A stretch of DNA of 19,622 nucleotides, taken from an uncultured Oscillospiraceae bacterium. Its GTDB lineage: Bacteria > Bacillota > Clostridia > Oscillospirales > Oscillospiraceae. The notes beneath the pieces were generated by a model that saw only the letters and a program-made list of their open reading frames with translations, did not search any database and had not been told where the DNA came from. A program made the translations under genes and the position numbers. Below, in pieces: positions 13,544 through 19,491 of this stretch (positions within the stretch are counted from its first letter, which is position 1; each line of letters starts with the position of its first letter). The DNA lies in NCBI GenBank assembly GCA_910587255.1, contig CAJUKT010000103.1:1-19622 (forward strand). Direction: 5' to 3'.

Positions 13544-13708
13544 ATGAGAAGACGGAGCAAGCGCACAACGGTATGGGCCTATCTGGACGGCAAAAAGCTG
13601 GTTGATGTAGTCCGGGCGGCCCTCGACAATAACATGATGGTGGACGATATGAAGGCCGTGCTAATCCGGGAGAATCCCGGCCATGAAGTCACCTTTAAGG
13701 TGCAATAA
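13544..13708 (+). CDS. Hypothetical 54-residue basic cassette protein
   Basis: The product starts MRRRSKRTTVWAYLDGKKLVDVV and ends in GHEVTFKVQ. It is a small basic protein with a strand-helix-helix-strand look. GAAAGGA lies 8-10 bases before the ATG. It is in series with neighbours and separated from the next gene by 17 bp that include GAGGAGG. No family is recognised; nucleic-acid binding is possible from its basic N-terminus. Confidence 0.55.
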   Translation: MRRRSKRTTVWAYLDGKKLVDVVRAALDNNMMVDDMKAVLIRENPGHEVTFKVQ

Positions 13709-13725
13709 AAGAGGAGGTTTCAATC

Positions 13726-13932
13726 ATGCCGAGAATGCAAAACGAGAAGGGCGAGGCCCTGTACTACAACGTGATTATGAAGAACGGGAAAATCCAGTAT
13801 GCCCTCAAGGCCATTGGTGAGACGGTGATCCTGGGCCGGGACCGGCAGAAACGGAAGTACCGGGCCTTTGCCCAGGAGGCCCAGGCCGAGCGGTACCTTC
13901 AGCGGTATGGGTTCACCAGTGCGATCTACTAA
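13726..13932 (+). CDS. Hypothetical 68-residue cassette protein
   Basis: The product reads MPRMQNEKGEALYYNVIM, KNGKIQYALKAIGETVILGR, then a charged helix (KYRAFAQEAQAERYLQRYGF). GAGGAGG provides a strong ribosome binding site. It is the last cassette gene before a terminator. I do not recognise it; there is no signal peptide or cysteine motif. Confidence 0.65.
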   Translation: MPRMQNEKGEALYYNVIMKNGKIQYALKAIGETVILGRDRQKRKYRAFAQEAQAERYLQRYGFTSAIY

Positions 13933-13949
13933 GCGGCAGAACAAGCCGT

Positions 13950-13992
13950 AGCGGTGTCCTCCCCCATAATGGGGCCAGGGCACCGCTCTTTT
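13950..13992 (+). terminator. Terminator of the small-protein cassette
   Basis: AGCGGTG (13950-13956) pairs with CACCGCT (13981-13987), followed by CTTTTT. An inner CCCC/GGGG stem fills the loop. Confidence 0.75.
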
Positions 13993-14140
13993 TCTGCCCG
14001 GCAAATCACACGGCAGACCCCAGGCCCCCGCAGGTTTTTCCCAGCGGGAAAAACAGGGGCGTTTGCGTGGTGGGGAGGGTAATTACACTCCCCCGCCGTG
14101 ACGGCCTTTCTAGGGCCGTTTCTGGCCCGTATAGGCGGCA

Positions 14141-14182
14141 TAAAGAAAAGCCCCCGTTGCGCCAATCAGCGTAACGGGGGCT
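14141..14182 (-). terminator. Terminator of the minus-strand lysis module
   Basis: On the minus strand AGCCCCCGTT (14182-14173) pairs with AACGGGGGCT (14158-14149) as a perfect 10-bp stem, followed by TTTTCTTT. It lies 5 bp after the stop of the gene ending at 14187, where the phage late operon would end. Confidence 0.9.
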
Positions 14183-14186
14183 GTCA

Positions 14187-14528
14187 TCATATCGGAGGGC
14201 TGTTTTCGTTGTTGGTATAGTCCTGGACAAAGCCCGCCGCCTGGGCGGCTGCGTACTTTACCCCTTCACCGTTGGCACTGGTGTTCTCCGCCCGGTTCTT
14301 CTCCACAATCCGGGAGAGGACTATGGAGAGGGCCGTGCCAATGGGGGTGAATACCACCGTCCAGCAGGCCAGGGCGCCGGTGTACTGATATTTGATACTC
14401 AGCACGGCCAGCACAAAGCCTCCTGCAAGGCCCAGGGCAAGGATGAATACCAGGATATACCCCAGGCGGTCAGTGTTGCCCATGCGCCGCCGTGGGGCCG
14501 CCCTGGGCTGCTCCCGTTTTCCTCTCAT
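14187..14528 (-). CDS. Small two-helix membrane protein of the lysis module
   Basis: This encodes 113 residues from the ATG at 14528, which overlaps the endolysin stop (ATGA), so the genes are translationally coupled. It has a basic N-terminus (RGKREQPRAAPRRR) and two transmembrane segments (LGYILVFILALGLAGGFVLAVL and ALACWTVVFTPIGTALSIVL). A charged C-terminal tail (IVEKNRAENTSANGEGVKYA) follows. An accessory or second holin, or an antiholin, is the likeliest role; superinfection exclusion is an alternative. The longer frame to 14600 is rejected because it overlaps the endolysin deeply. Confidence 0.65.
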   Translation of the reverse strand: MRGKREQPRAAPRRRMGNTDRLGYILVFILALGLAGGFVLAVLSIKYQYTGALACWTVVFTPIGTALSIVLSRIVEKNRAENTSANGEGVKYAAAQAAGFVQDYTNNENSPPI

Positions 14529-15502
14529 ACCAGGCCGAACTTCTGAGCAAAGCGGTACAGCACCTGGGCGCACTGCTCGCGGGTCAGGAAGTCCTCCCAC
14601 ATGAAATTGGGCTGGCCGTCGGTAGCCGTACCGCTCCCGGCGAAAATGCCTTGGTCAAGAGCGAACTGCCGAGCGGCCCGGCTCCATTCGCCGCAGTCGT
14701 TGTCCCGCAGCTCCTGGCGGTACTGCTGCATCGCCGTGGCAAACATCTTATTGAACTTATCCTGATCCATGTCGTCGTCCTCCTTTTTGGGTTCCTCGCC
14801 CAGCTTCAGGATCTGGCCGGGATGGATGGTGTAGGGGCTGCTGATACCGTTAAGGGCGGCAATAGTTTTCCAGTCCACCCCCGTCTTGGCTCCGATGGTG
14901 GAGAGACTGTCCCCGGCCATCACGGTATAGGTACGGTACTCCGGCGCTGTGGCCGTCCCATCGTTGTTGTAGGCCCTGGCATCGATTACCCAGTAATAGG
15001 CGGCCTCGTTGCGGAAGGTGGCCGGGTCGCCGTTCAGGCGCTTGTCTTTGGTGCTGGCCGGGTCATTGATGCGGATTTTGTTGTCCGCCCACCAAACCAC
15101 CACGAAATGGCCGCCGCCAGTCCATGTCCCTTTTTTCATCAGGGCAACCAGGTAGTAGCCCTGTTTCAGATACTCCAGGGCCTGGTCGTGAACCTTGGCC
15201 TTGGGGTTGTGGTAGCCGTTCGTCCAGGACAGCTGCCAGCACTTGATACCGAACTCTGCGAACTGGGGAGCAAAGTAGGAGTAATAGGTGCCGGCCTTGA
15301 GGGCCTTATAACCATGGGCAACAGACCAGGCGCAGGCGTCCTCTGGGGTGTAGGTCTTGCCGGTCAGGGTTTCAATCAGCATGGCCGCCGCCGTGGGACC
15401 GCACCCGGAGTCGCCAATGGTGGCCGTTTCGCCGGGCACCCGATACGGTTTCTTGGCCCACCGGGGATCCGTCTGGAGGTAGCTGACAGGCTTTTTATTC
15501 AT
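14525..15502 (-). CDS. Phage endolysin: C39-like peptidase, LysM and SLH-like C-terminus
   Basis: The 325-residue product has three parts. Residues 1-175 are a Peptidase_C39-like papain fold with C34 in GDSGCGPTAAAML, H132 in GGGHFVVVWW and an N/D pair in RINDPAS, likely cleaving peptidoglycan cross-links. Residues 188-234 are a LysM wall-binding module (YTVMAGDSLSTIGAKTGVDW, ending HPGQILKL). After an acidic linker, residues 255-325 resemble an SLH-like unit (WSRAARQFALDQGIFAG, FLTREQCAQVLYRFAQKFG), seen in other Clostridia phage lysins. There is no signal peptide, so release depends on the holin encoded upstream. The start at 15502 is chosen for its GGGGAGGG site; it overlaps the holin stop by eight bases. 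Confidence 0.85.
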   Translation of the reverse strand: MNKKPVSYLQTDPRWAKKPYRVPGETATIGDSGCGPTAAAMLIETLTGKTYTPEDACAWSVAHGYKALKAGTYYSYFAPQFAEFGIKCWQLSWTNGYHNPKAKVHDQALEYLKQGYYLVALMKKGTWTGGGHFVVVWWADNKIRINDPASTKDKRLNGDPATFRNEAAYYWVIDARAYNNDGTATAPEYRTYTVMAGDSLSTIGAKTGVDWKTIAALNGISSPYTIHPGQILKLGEEPKKEDDDMDQDKFNKMFATAMQQYRQELRDNDCGEWSRAARQFALDQGIFAGSGTATDGQPNFMWEDFLTREQCAQVLYRFAQKFGLV

Positions 15503-15857
15503 TGCCGCCACCCTCCCCGTTGACATGGGCCTTGACAGCCTGGTTGTTTTTCAGCATTTCCCTCATATCCTCCAGTGCGTCATCCACCATGGAGGAAAAC
15601 AGGTCAAAGGGGACAACCCGGGCCAGCCACGGGAACCGGGTCACAAACAGGTCATAGACCTGCCGGAGTTTCAGCTTGCCGGTACCGCCGCCCAGTTCCT
15701 TCTCCGCCTCGGTGACGGCCCACAGCAGCCACTCCCGAACCTTGGCCAACTGGGCCTCGCTAGGCAGGTTGAAGTAGCGGTAGACATACCAGGCGGCCAC
15801 TCCCAGGACGGCGACCAGGGCCAGAATGATGTACCAGTTGTTGATGATGAAGTTCAT
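15495..15857 (-). CDS. Phage holin, LLH family
   Basis: The 120-residue protein has one N-terminal transmembrane segment (NNWYIILALVAVLGVAAWYVY). The conserved block of LLH-type holins follows: LAKVREWLLWAVTEAEKELG, GTGKLKLRQVYDLFVTRFPW and DDALEDMREML. It would form membrane lesions that let the leaderless endolysin reach the wall. AAAGGAG precedes the ATG. It directly precedes and overlaps the endolysin gene, the standard lysis cassette order. Confidence 0.85.
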   Translation of the reverse strand: MNFIINNWYIILALVAVLGVAAWYVYRYFNLPSEAQLAKVREWLLWAVTEAEKELGGGTGKLKLRQVYDLFVTRFPWLARVVPFDLFSSMVDDALEDMREMLKNNQAVKAHVNGEGGGNE

Positions 15858-15873
15858 ATTGTTCTCCTTTCAG

Positions 15874-16110
15874 TCAGTCGGGTTTGTGAAATTGTTCCAG
15901 GTCATCAATACGGTGGTTGGCAACCCGGATTTTTTCCTCTTGCAGCTCTGTGCGTTCCTCCAGCTTGTAGGTGCGCTCGATCAGATTGTTGTGGGCTTGC
16001 ACCCGCTTCTCCAGCTGCTCCAGCCGATAGCTGGTCAACTTGGAGGAGGTCAGAATACCGACCAGGGAACCGACCGCAGACCCAGCAAGGCCAATCAGCG
16101 CCCACGGCAA
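15874..16110 (-). CDS. Small membrane-anchored coiled-coil protein, XhlA/holin-like position
   Basis: This encodes 78 residues from a TTG at 16110. One N-terminal hydrophobic segment (WALIGLAGSAVGSLVGILTS) is followed by a charged coiled coil (YRLEQLEKRVQAHNNLIERT, KLEERTELQEEKIRV). Phages of Clostridia often have such a protein just upstream of the holin, sometimes of the hemolysin XhlA type, but in XhlA the membrane segment is C-terminal, so the family is uncertain. No in-frame ATG or GTG is available before a stop, and GGAGG lies only three bases from the TTG. Confidence 0.55.
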   Translation of the reverse strand: MPWALIGLAGSAVGSLVGILTSSKLTSYRLEQLEKRVQAHNNLIERTYKLEERTELQEEKIRVANHRIDDLEQFHKPD

Positions 16111-16201
16111 TGGCCTCCATGCCCTTCACCCCCTTTCTGTGAATTTGAGGCTGTCAGCATATAAAAAGGCGGGGCGCACCCGGCGCCTCGCCTTGCCTCT
16201 G

Positions 16202-16225
16202 AAATTCGTAACCGCTTGGGAATTT
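16202..16225. repeat. 24-bp palindrome, copy 2
   Basis: Same layout as 11735-11758: AAATTCG, T, AACCGCTT, G, GGAATTT, differing from copy 1 at two positions. It again begins at the TGA of a minus-strand gene (the one ending at 16225). The symmetry is slightly broken here, while copy 1 is nearly perfect. Confidence 0.7.
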
Positions 16226-16635
16226 CACCTTGCCCCAATCAGTGCGGCTATATGCTGAAGGTCGCAGACGGGGGCGTTAAAAAAATCATAGCTCCACAGC
16301 CACCGATCTTCATGCTCAGGCCGCCGGTACCGCTGGCACAGGGAATCACCCCACACCTTATCCCAGCGGCTTTGACAATTATCCCGCTCATTCCTCGGGC
16401 GCAGACGGGCCAGGATGGCCGCCACCAGTGCCCCCCGCTCCCGGCCCTGCCCGTCATCATCCTGGGAAAAGAAGTCGTAAGCATTCTGGCAGGTGGTAGC
16501 GCACAGCTGCTCCCCCTTCCAATAAAGAAGGCCGTCCCGGACTTCCAGGACGGCCCCATAGGGGATATTCACTTGGCCGCTTATGCCGTCAAAGCGTGCC
16601 CGGCAGCGGGCGATATACCGGCTATATCCCTCCAT
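16225..16635 (-). CDS. Hypothetical phage protein of the tail/lysis region
   Basis: The 136-residue protein starts MEGYSRYIARCRARFDGISG and continues GQVNIPYGAVLEVRDGLLYW. It is rich in Trp, Cys and aromatic residues (CQNAYDFFSQDDDG, RWDKVWGDSLCQRY, WLWSYDFFNAP). There are no transmembrane segments. I recognise it only as the type of conserved hypothetical found between tail and lysis genes in Clostridia prophages. It lies three bases downstream of the tail-type gene at 16639-17253 and ends inside a repeated palindrome. Confidence 0.7.
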   Translation of the reverse strand: MEGYSRYIARCRARFDGISGQVNIPYGAVLEVRDGLLYWKGEQLCATTCQNAYDFFSQDDDGQGRERGALVAAILARLRPRNERDNCQSRWDKVWGDSLCQRYRRPEHEDRWLWSYDFFNAPVCDLQHIAALIGAR

Positions 16636-16638
16636 GCC

Positions 16639-17253
16639 TTACTCCTCCTTCGCCTCTGTCCAGCCATACACCCCAGGCTCCCACACGTTGCTCCCCTGGT
16701 CGCTGATCCAGTGCTTGTCCTGGTGGCTCACCTTGGCTCCTGCATTGTAAGCGTCATGCGCCCCGACAGGCTGGCTCCAGGCGGGCCACTCCTCCGCAGG
16801 ATCGGCGGTGATGGTCCATAGGCTGGCGGCCGCCTCCGGCGTCCAGTCCTCTTGTGAAGCGTGGTCTTTCACACAGCGATACAACTTTCCGCCATACCGC
16901 CGGATATTGCCGGCCTTGTAGTTGATGGGGTAAGCCCAGAGGGCGAACAGGTCAGCGTGCTCCGCCGCCGTGGTATCGTCAATCTGGCCGGCCTCTGCCA
17001 TGGTGACGAACATAACCCCCCCGGCCTCGGTGGCCTTGACAATCTCCGTCCCGGCGTCAGTTTCCTCCAGCATGACGGTATCCACGCCCTCCAGGGCGGG
17101 GCGGTCCAGCAGGTGGTACACCTTCCCCTCAAAGACAATGCCCGCAGCCTCCGGCTCCGGGCACAGGTTATAGGATCCATTTTTAGTCTGCTTGATGTAG
17201 TTGGGGGCCTCGGTCATACCGAGGCTAACCCCGTCCCTGATGATTCTGAACAT
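16639..17253 (-). CDS. Phage tail-associated protein with two chitin-binding-like (CBM5/12) modules
   Basis: This encodes 204 residues. The N-terminal half (about 1-105) resembles a tail-accessory domain (MFRIIRDGVSLGMTEAPNYI). The C-terminal half holds two short modules of the CBM5/12 carbohydrate-binding type: YKAGNIRRYGGKLYRCVKDH followed by a Trp pair (EDWTPE...LWTI), and YNAGAKVSHQDKHWISDQGS followed by WEPGVYGW. This suggests binding to a glycan of the cell surface. Its ATG with TTGGAGGTG lies inside the 3' end of the reverse transcriptase gene (40-bp overlap), so it may be translated from the same transcript as the DGR genes. Confidence 0.75.
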   Translation of the reverse strand: MFRIIRDGVSLGMTEAPNYIKQTKNGSYNLCPEPEAAGIVFEGKVYHLLDRPALEGVDTVMLEETDAGTEIVKATEAGGVMFVTMAEAGQIDDTTAAEHADLFALWAYPINYKAGNIRRYGGKLYRCVKDHASQEDWTPEAAASLWTITADPAEEWPAWSQPVGAHDAYNAGAKVSHQDKHWISDQGSNVWEPGVYGWTEAKEE

Positions 17254-18389
17254 TTGCTTGCACCTCCAAAAAAGATAGCGTAATACAACCGCCGCAAGCG
17301 GAGCAGGCGGCCGTGGTCATTGAAATTGCGATAGTAGGCGCTCTGGCACTCCATGTACTGCTCAATGTCCTTAAAGTCCCGTTTCCCGGCCTTAAATTCC
17401 CGGTAAAAGAGCTTCAGCTTGCGGCGGGCACGTTTAATCCCGTCCCGGCTCCCGTTCACCTTGATTTTCCCCGTAAGGCCGATGGTGAACCGGGCCTTGC
17501 AGAACCGAAACGGCTTTGTCAGTGGGATCACCTTGCACTTGCGCTTATTCACCCGGATACCAATAGCCTCAAACCGCCGCACCAATTCACGGGCCAGCTC
17601 CTTCAGCTGCTCAATATCGGGGAGGATGATATAGTAGTCATCCATGTAATGGCCGGCACAATGTACCCCAGCTTGGCACTTGATGAAGTTATCCACGGCG
17701 CTGGGCAAGGCCACCATCTCTTGTTGCGACGGCTCTACGCCCAGCGGCAAGCCCCGTCCTGGCGTGGGACAGGGGGAATTTTGGATAATGGCATCCGCTA
17801 TCTGCCGCAAATCGGGATTGAGAATTAACTGCTTGTGTCGCTGGTAAATGGTTTGGTGGGGAGCAAAAGGGAAAAACTTTTTCAAGTCCAGCAGCAGGAC
17901 GGCCCCCTCCCGGCCATACCGGCGAAAGTGCCATGCCAAGTGTTGCTTTAGCCGTTTGAAACAATGGTGGAGGCCCATGCCCTTCCGGCTGGCCCCGTTG
18001 TCATAGATCATGCTCGGAGTATAGAGGGGGACTAAAACCTCGTTGCTATGGTTCTTTTCAATCTGCCGGTCTGCAATACGGGGAGCGTCAATCGGGCGCA
18101 CTTTGCCCCGTTCCCGCAGTGTGAAGTGCGAACCCTTTTGAGGTTTCCACTTCCCCGCCAGAAGTTCCCGCCGCCGCCGGGCCGTCCCGGAGAACAGGTG
18201 CATCTCAAAGTTTTGGACGCTTTGTTTCCAACGAACTCCGTTGCAGCACTTCTTTCCATAGCGAAACATCTTCCGGTAACTGAATACCCGGTCAATGGAA
18301 CCGAGCGCGTCACTCCGGGCCTGTCTTCGCTCCTGCCGCCTTGCTTGGCGACGCTGATACCGCGCCTCCCGGCGCTCCTCACTTGTCAT
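17214..18389 (-). CDS. Diversity-generating retroelement reverse transcriptase
   Basis: The 391-residue enzyme shows the polymerase blocks in order: RPIDAPRIADR (about 98-108), catalytic LLLDLKKFFP with D168, RGLPLGVEPSQ (212-222) and YMDDYYI (248-254), then a thumb-like helical C-terminus. The SQ ending of the fourth block (LGVEPSQ) replaces the SP of most bacterial reverse transcriptases and is the DGR hallmark linked to adenine mutagenesis. There is no maturase or endonuclease domain, so it is not a group II intron. The start at 18389 follows GAAGGAGC; an upstream in-frame start at 18578 would translate the TR spacer and has no good support. The very basic N-terminus (about 1-30) may bind the template RNA. 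It overlaps the next gene by 40 bp. Confidence 0.93.
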   Translation of the reverse strand: MTSEERREARYQRRQARRQERRQARSDALGSIDRVFSYRKMFRYGKKCCNGVRWKQSVQNFEMHLFSGTARRRRELLAGKWKPQKGSHFTLRERGKVRPIDAPRIADRQIEKNHSNEVLVPLYTPSMIYDNGASRKGMGLHHCFKRLKQHLAWHFRRYGREGAVLLLDLKKFFPFAPHQTIYQRHKQLILNPDLRQIADAIIQNSPCPTPGRGLPLGVEPSQQEMVALPSAVDNFIKCQAGVHCAGHYMDDYYIILPDIEQLKELARELVRRFEAIGIRVNKRKCKVIPLTKPFRFCKARFTIGLTGKIKVNGSRDGIKRARRKLKLFYREFKAGKRDFKDIEQYMECQSAYYRNFNDHGRLLRLRRLYYAIFFGGASKCSESSGTGLASV

Positions 18390-18580
18390 AAAAAGTATTC
18401 GCTCCTTCGTACAGATACCTTGTAGGGTGCCGTCTAATCTGCTTTGCCCCGGCACATGAAACGGGGTGAGGCACGTCCCCCGCCATGCAAGCAGCGTCCG
18501 TGCAAGGGCATCAAAGGGCAGTTTTAGGGATTGGGTACCCAGGGCAGTATATCTCCTTTTGCTTCGGTCGTCTTTCACCT

Positions 18581-18600
18581 GGGCGGGATAAATCCCGCCC
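18581..18600. repeat. Perfect palindrome in the TR spacer
   Basis: GGGCGGGAT-AA-ATCCCGCCC has 9-bp arms and 2 central bases. On the minus strand it lies 31 bases past the TR end. A related word (GGATAAATCCCGCCC on the minus strand at 19473-19459) lies at the same offset past the VR. Confidence 0.75.
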
Positions 18601-18631
18601 TGCTACTCCATTTGACCTAGCATAGCAAAAT

Positions 18632-18749
18632 CCGGGCGCCACCGCCGCCGACCACGAGGCATTGTTGTTGTTGTAGTTGCCGTTGTTGTTGATTTCGCAG
18701 AAATTGTTATTGTTGTTGTAGTAGGGGGAACGGAGCCACACCCACACGG
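18632..18749 (-). repeat. DGR template repeat (TR)
   Basis: The 118-bp TR pairs without gaps with 19505-19622 (constant offset of 873). The mutable part, read on the minus strand, is loaded with AAC/AAT/TAC codons (32 adenines). Sixteen of these differ in the VR, and no other base differs. It ends at GCGCCCGG, the likely IMH-type end shared with the VR. It is not a gene, although an open frame rich in Asn crosses it. Confidence 0.95.
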
Positions 18750-18785
18750 CCACAGATCGGTTCTCAGATATACACCCAATAGAGG

Positions 18786-19253
18786 TTACTTTGGGGCCTG
18801 TCTCTGCCCCAGGCTTTTGACAGCGCCTTTCAGAAGTTCATTCTCCCGGTCAATCAAATCTCCCAGGCTCTGCGCCATCTTATCCAGCTTGGCGGTTGCG
18901 TCGCTGGCGCTGACTGACTTCCCCTTGCTTGTAGTAAAAGCCCCTTCCGGGTTTTGGCTCATTACGTCATAGCAGAGGGTCAGACGCACATCCAGGGCCA
19001 TCAAGGAGGCCCTGGCCTCTAGTAGATGGGCCTTGCGGATGGAAATGCGCTGTGGGTCAGACGGAAAAATACTGTTTGCCTTTTCCGCATGATCTAGGAC
19101 TTCCCCGGACAGTTTTGCCACAGGCTCTTGGAGCATCCGGGCATACCGGGCAGATAACCGGGTCAGAAAGTTCAGCGTTTCCACATGAATTTGATACGCC
19201 ACGTTGATAAACTCCGCCTTGCTGACGGCGCGTTTCTGCTTTAGGACCGACAT
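18786..19253 (-). CDS. avd: Avd-like DGR accessory protein
   Basis: The 155-residue, almost entirely helical protein begins MSVLKQKRAVSKAEFINVAY. It contains IHVETLNFLTRLSARYARML, SIRKAHLLEARASLMALDVR and a long final helix (KLDKMAQSLGDLIDRENELL). Size, helix content and position between the variable gene and the TR match Avd, a four-helix-bundle protein that forms a pentamer and binds the reverse transcriptase and template RNA. A low-complexity stretch (SKGKSVSASDATAK) separates the last helices. Sequence identity to known Avd proteins cannot be judged here. GAGGTG precedes the ATG, and it has its own promoter (19287-19292). Confidence 0.8.
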   Translation of the reverse strand: MSVLKQKRAVSKAEFINVAYQIHVETLNFLTRLSARYARMLQEPVAKLSGEVLDHAEKANSIFPSDPQRISIRKAHLLEARASLMALDVRLTLCYDVMSQNPEGAFTTSKGKSVSASDATAKLDKMAQSLGDLIDRENELLKGAVKSLGQRQAPK

Positions 19254-19273
19254 AAATTCACCTCTTTTTCGTG

Positions 19274-19352
19274 CGCTATCTGGCCGATTATAGCAGATTT
19301 TCCCGGACTAAAAAGCCTGTCCCCCGGATAGCGTTATAAAATATCGCTATCC
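19274..19352 (-). promoter_or_regulatory. avd promoter with a GGATAGCG dyad, possible operator
   Basis: On the minus strand TGCTATAAT (extended -10, TATAAT at 19292-19287) lies 34 bp before the avd ATG; its -35 is poor. Upstream, GGATAGCG (19326-19333) and CGCTATCC (19345-19352) form a perfect 8-bp dyad around an 11-bp AT-rich centre. A third partial copy, CGCTATC, lies at about 19274-19280 at the expected transcription start. This suggests a regulated promoter for the DGR genes. Confidence 0.55.
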
Positions 19353-19383
19353 AGTAGAAAAGGCCCATTTCTAAAAAATTTCG

Positions 19384-19401
19384 CGGGCGCTTACGCGCCC
19401 G
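19384..19401. terminator. Bidirectional hairpin terminator after the variable gene
   Basis: CGGGCGC-TTAC-GCGCCCG forms a perfect 7-bp stem. It is followed on the plus strand by TGATTTTTT and on the minus strand by CGAAATTTTTT. It separates the variable protein gene from avd. Confidence 0.8.
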
Positions 19402-19444
19402 TGATTTTTTCGGCGCTCTCCGGCCCCGGTTCCTCTATCGGGGA

Positions 19445-19464
19445 CCGCCCGCTGTCGCGGGCGG
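19445..19464. other. GC-rich hairpin/cruciform downstream of the VR
   Basis: CCGCCCGC-TGTC-GCGGGCGG is a perfect 8-bp stem with a 4-base loop (GACA on the coding strand), 40 bp past the VR end. Hairpins of this size downstream of the VR are required for target recognition in the Bordetella phage DGR. There is no T-tract, so it is not a terminator. Confidence 0.75.
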
Positions 19465-19491
19465 GATTTATCCGGGATACTCTGCGGAGGA

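Larger units (their letters stand above)
18390..18785 (-). ncRNA. Template RNA region: TR plus 3' spacer between avd and the reverse transcriptase gene
   Basis: This 396-bp interval holds no real gene. It contains the TR (18632-18749) and then about 240 bases of spacer ahead of the reverse transcriptase start, with a strong palindrome (18581-18600). By analogy with the Bordetella phage DGR, a transcript covering the avd 3' end, TR and spacer would be the self-priming template. Transcript ends cannot be set from the sequence. Confidence 0.6.

Noticed and set aside
14492..15523. Long plus-strand open frame of 343 codons opposite the endolysin.
   Set aside because: It is a shadow frame; the minus strand encodes a clear C39-LysM endolysin with a proper ribosome binding site.
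17214..18389. Group II intron or retron origin for the reverse transcriptase.
   Set aside because: No maturase/endonuclease domain or intron RNA ends are seen. The SQ motif and the TR/VR pair identify a DGR.
18390..18578. N-terminal extension of the reverse transcriptase to an upstream GTG at 18578.
   Set aside because: The ATG at 18389 has GAAGGAGC upstream, while the extension covers the TR spacer and palindrome and shows no domain signal.
18511..18753. 80-codon Asn-rich minus-strand open frame covering the TR.
   Set aside because: It is the template repeat read as protein; it has no ribosome binding site, and its poly-Asn run is the AAC-rich mutable template.
19445..19464. Reading the VR-proximal hairpin as a terminator.
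   Set aside because: It lacks a T-tract on either strand, and a proper bidirectional terminator lies at 19384-19401.
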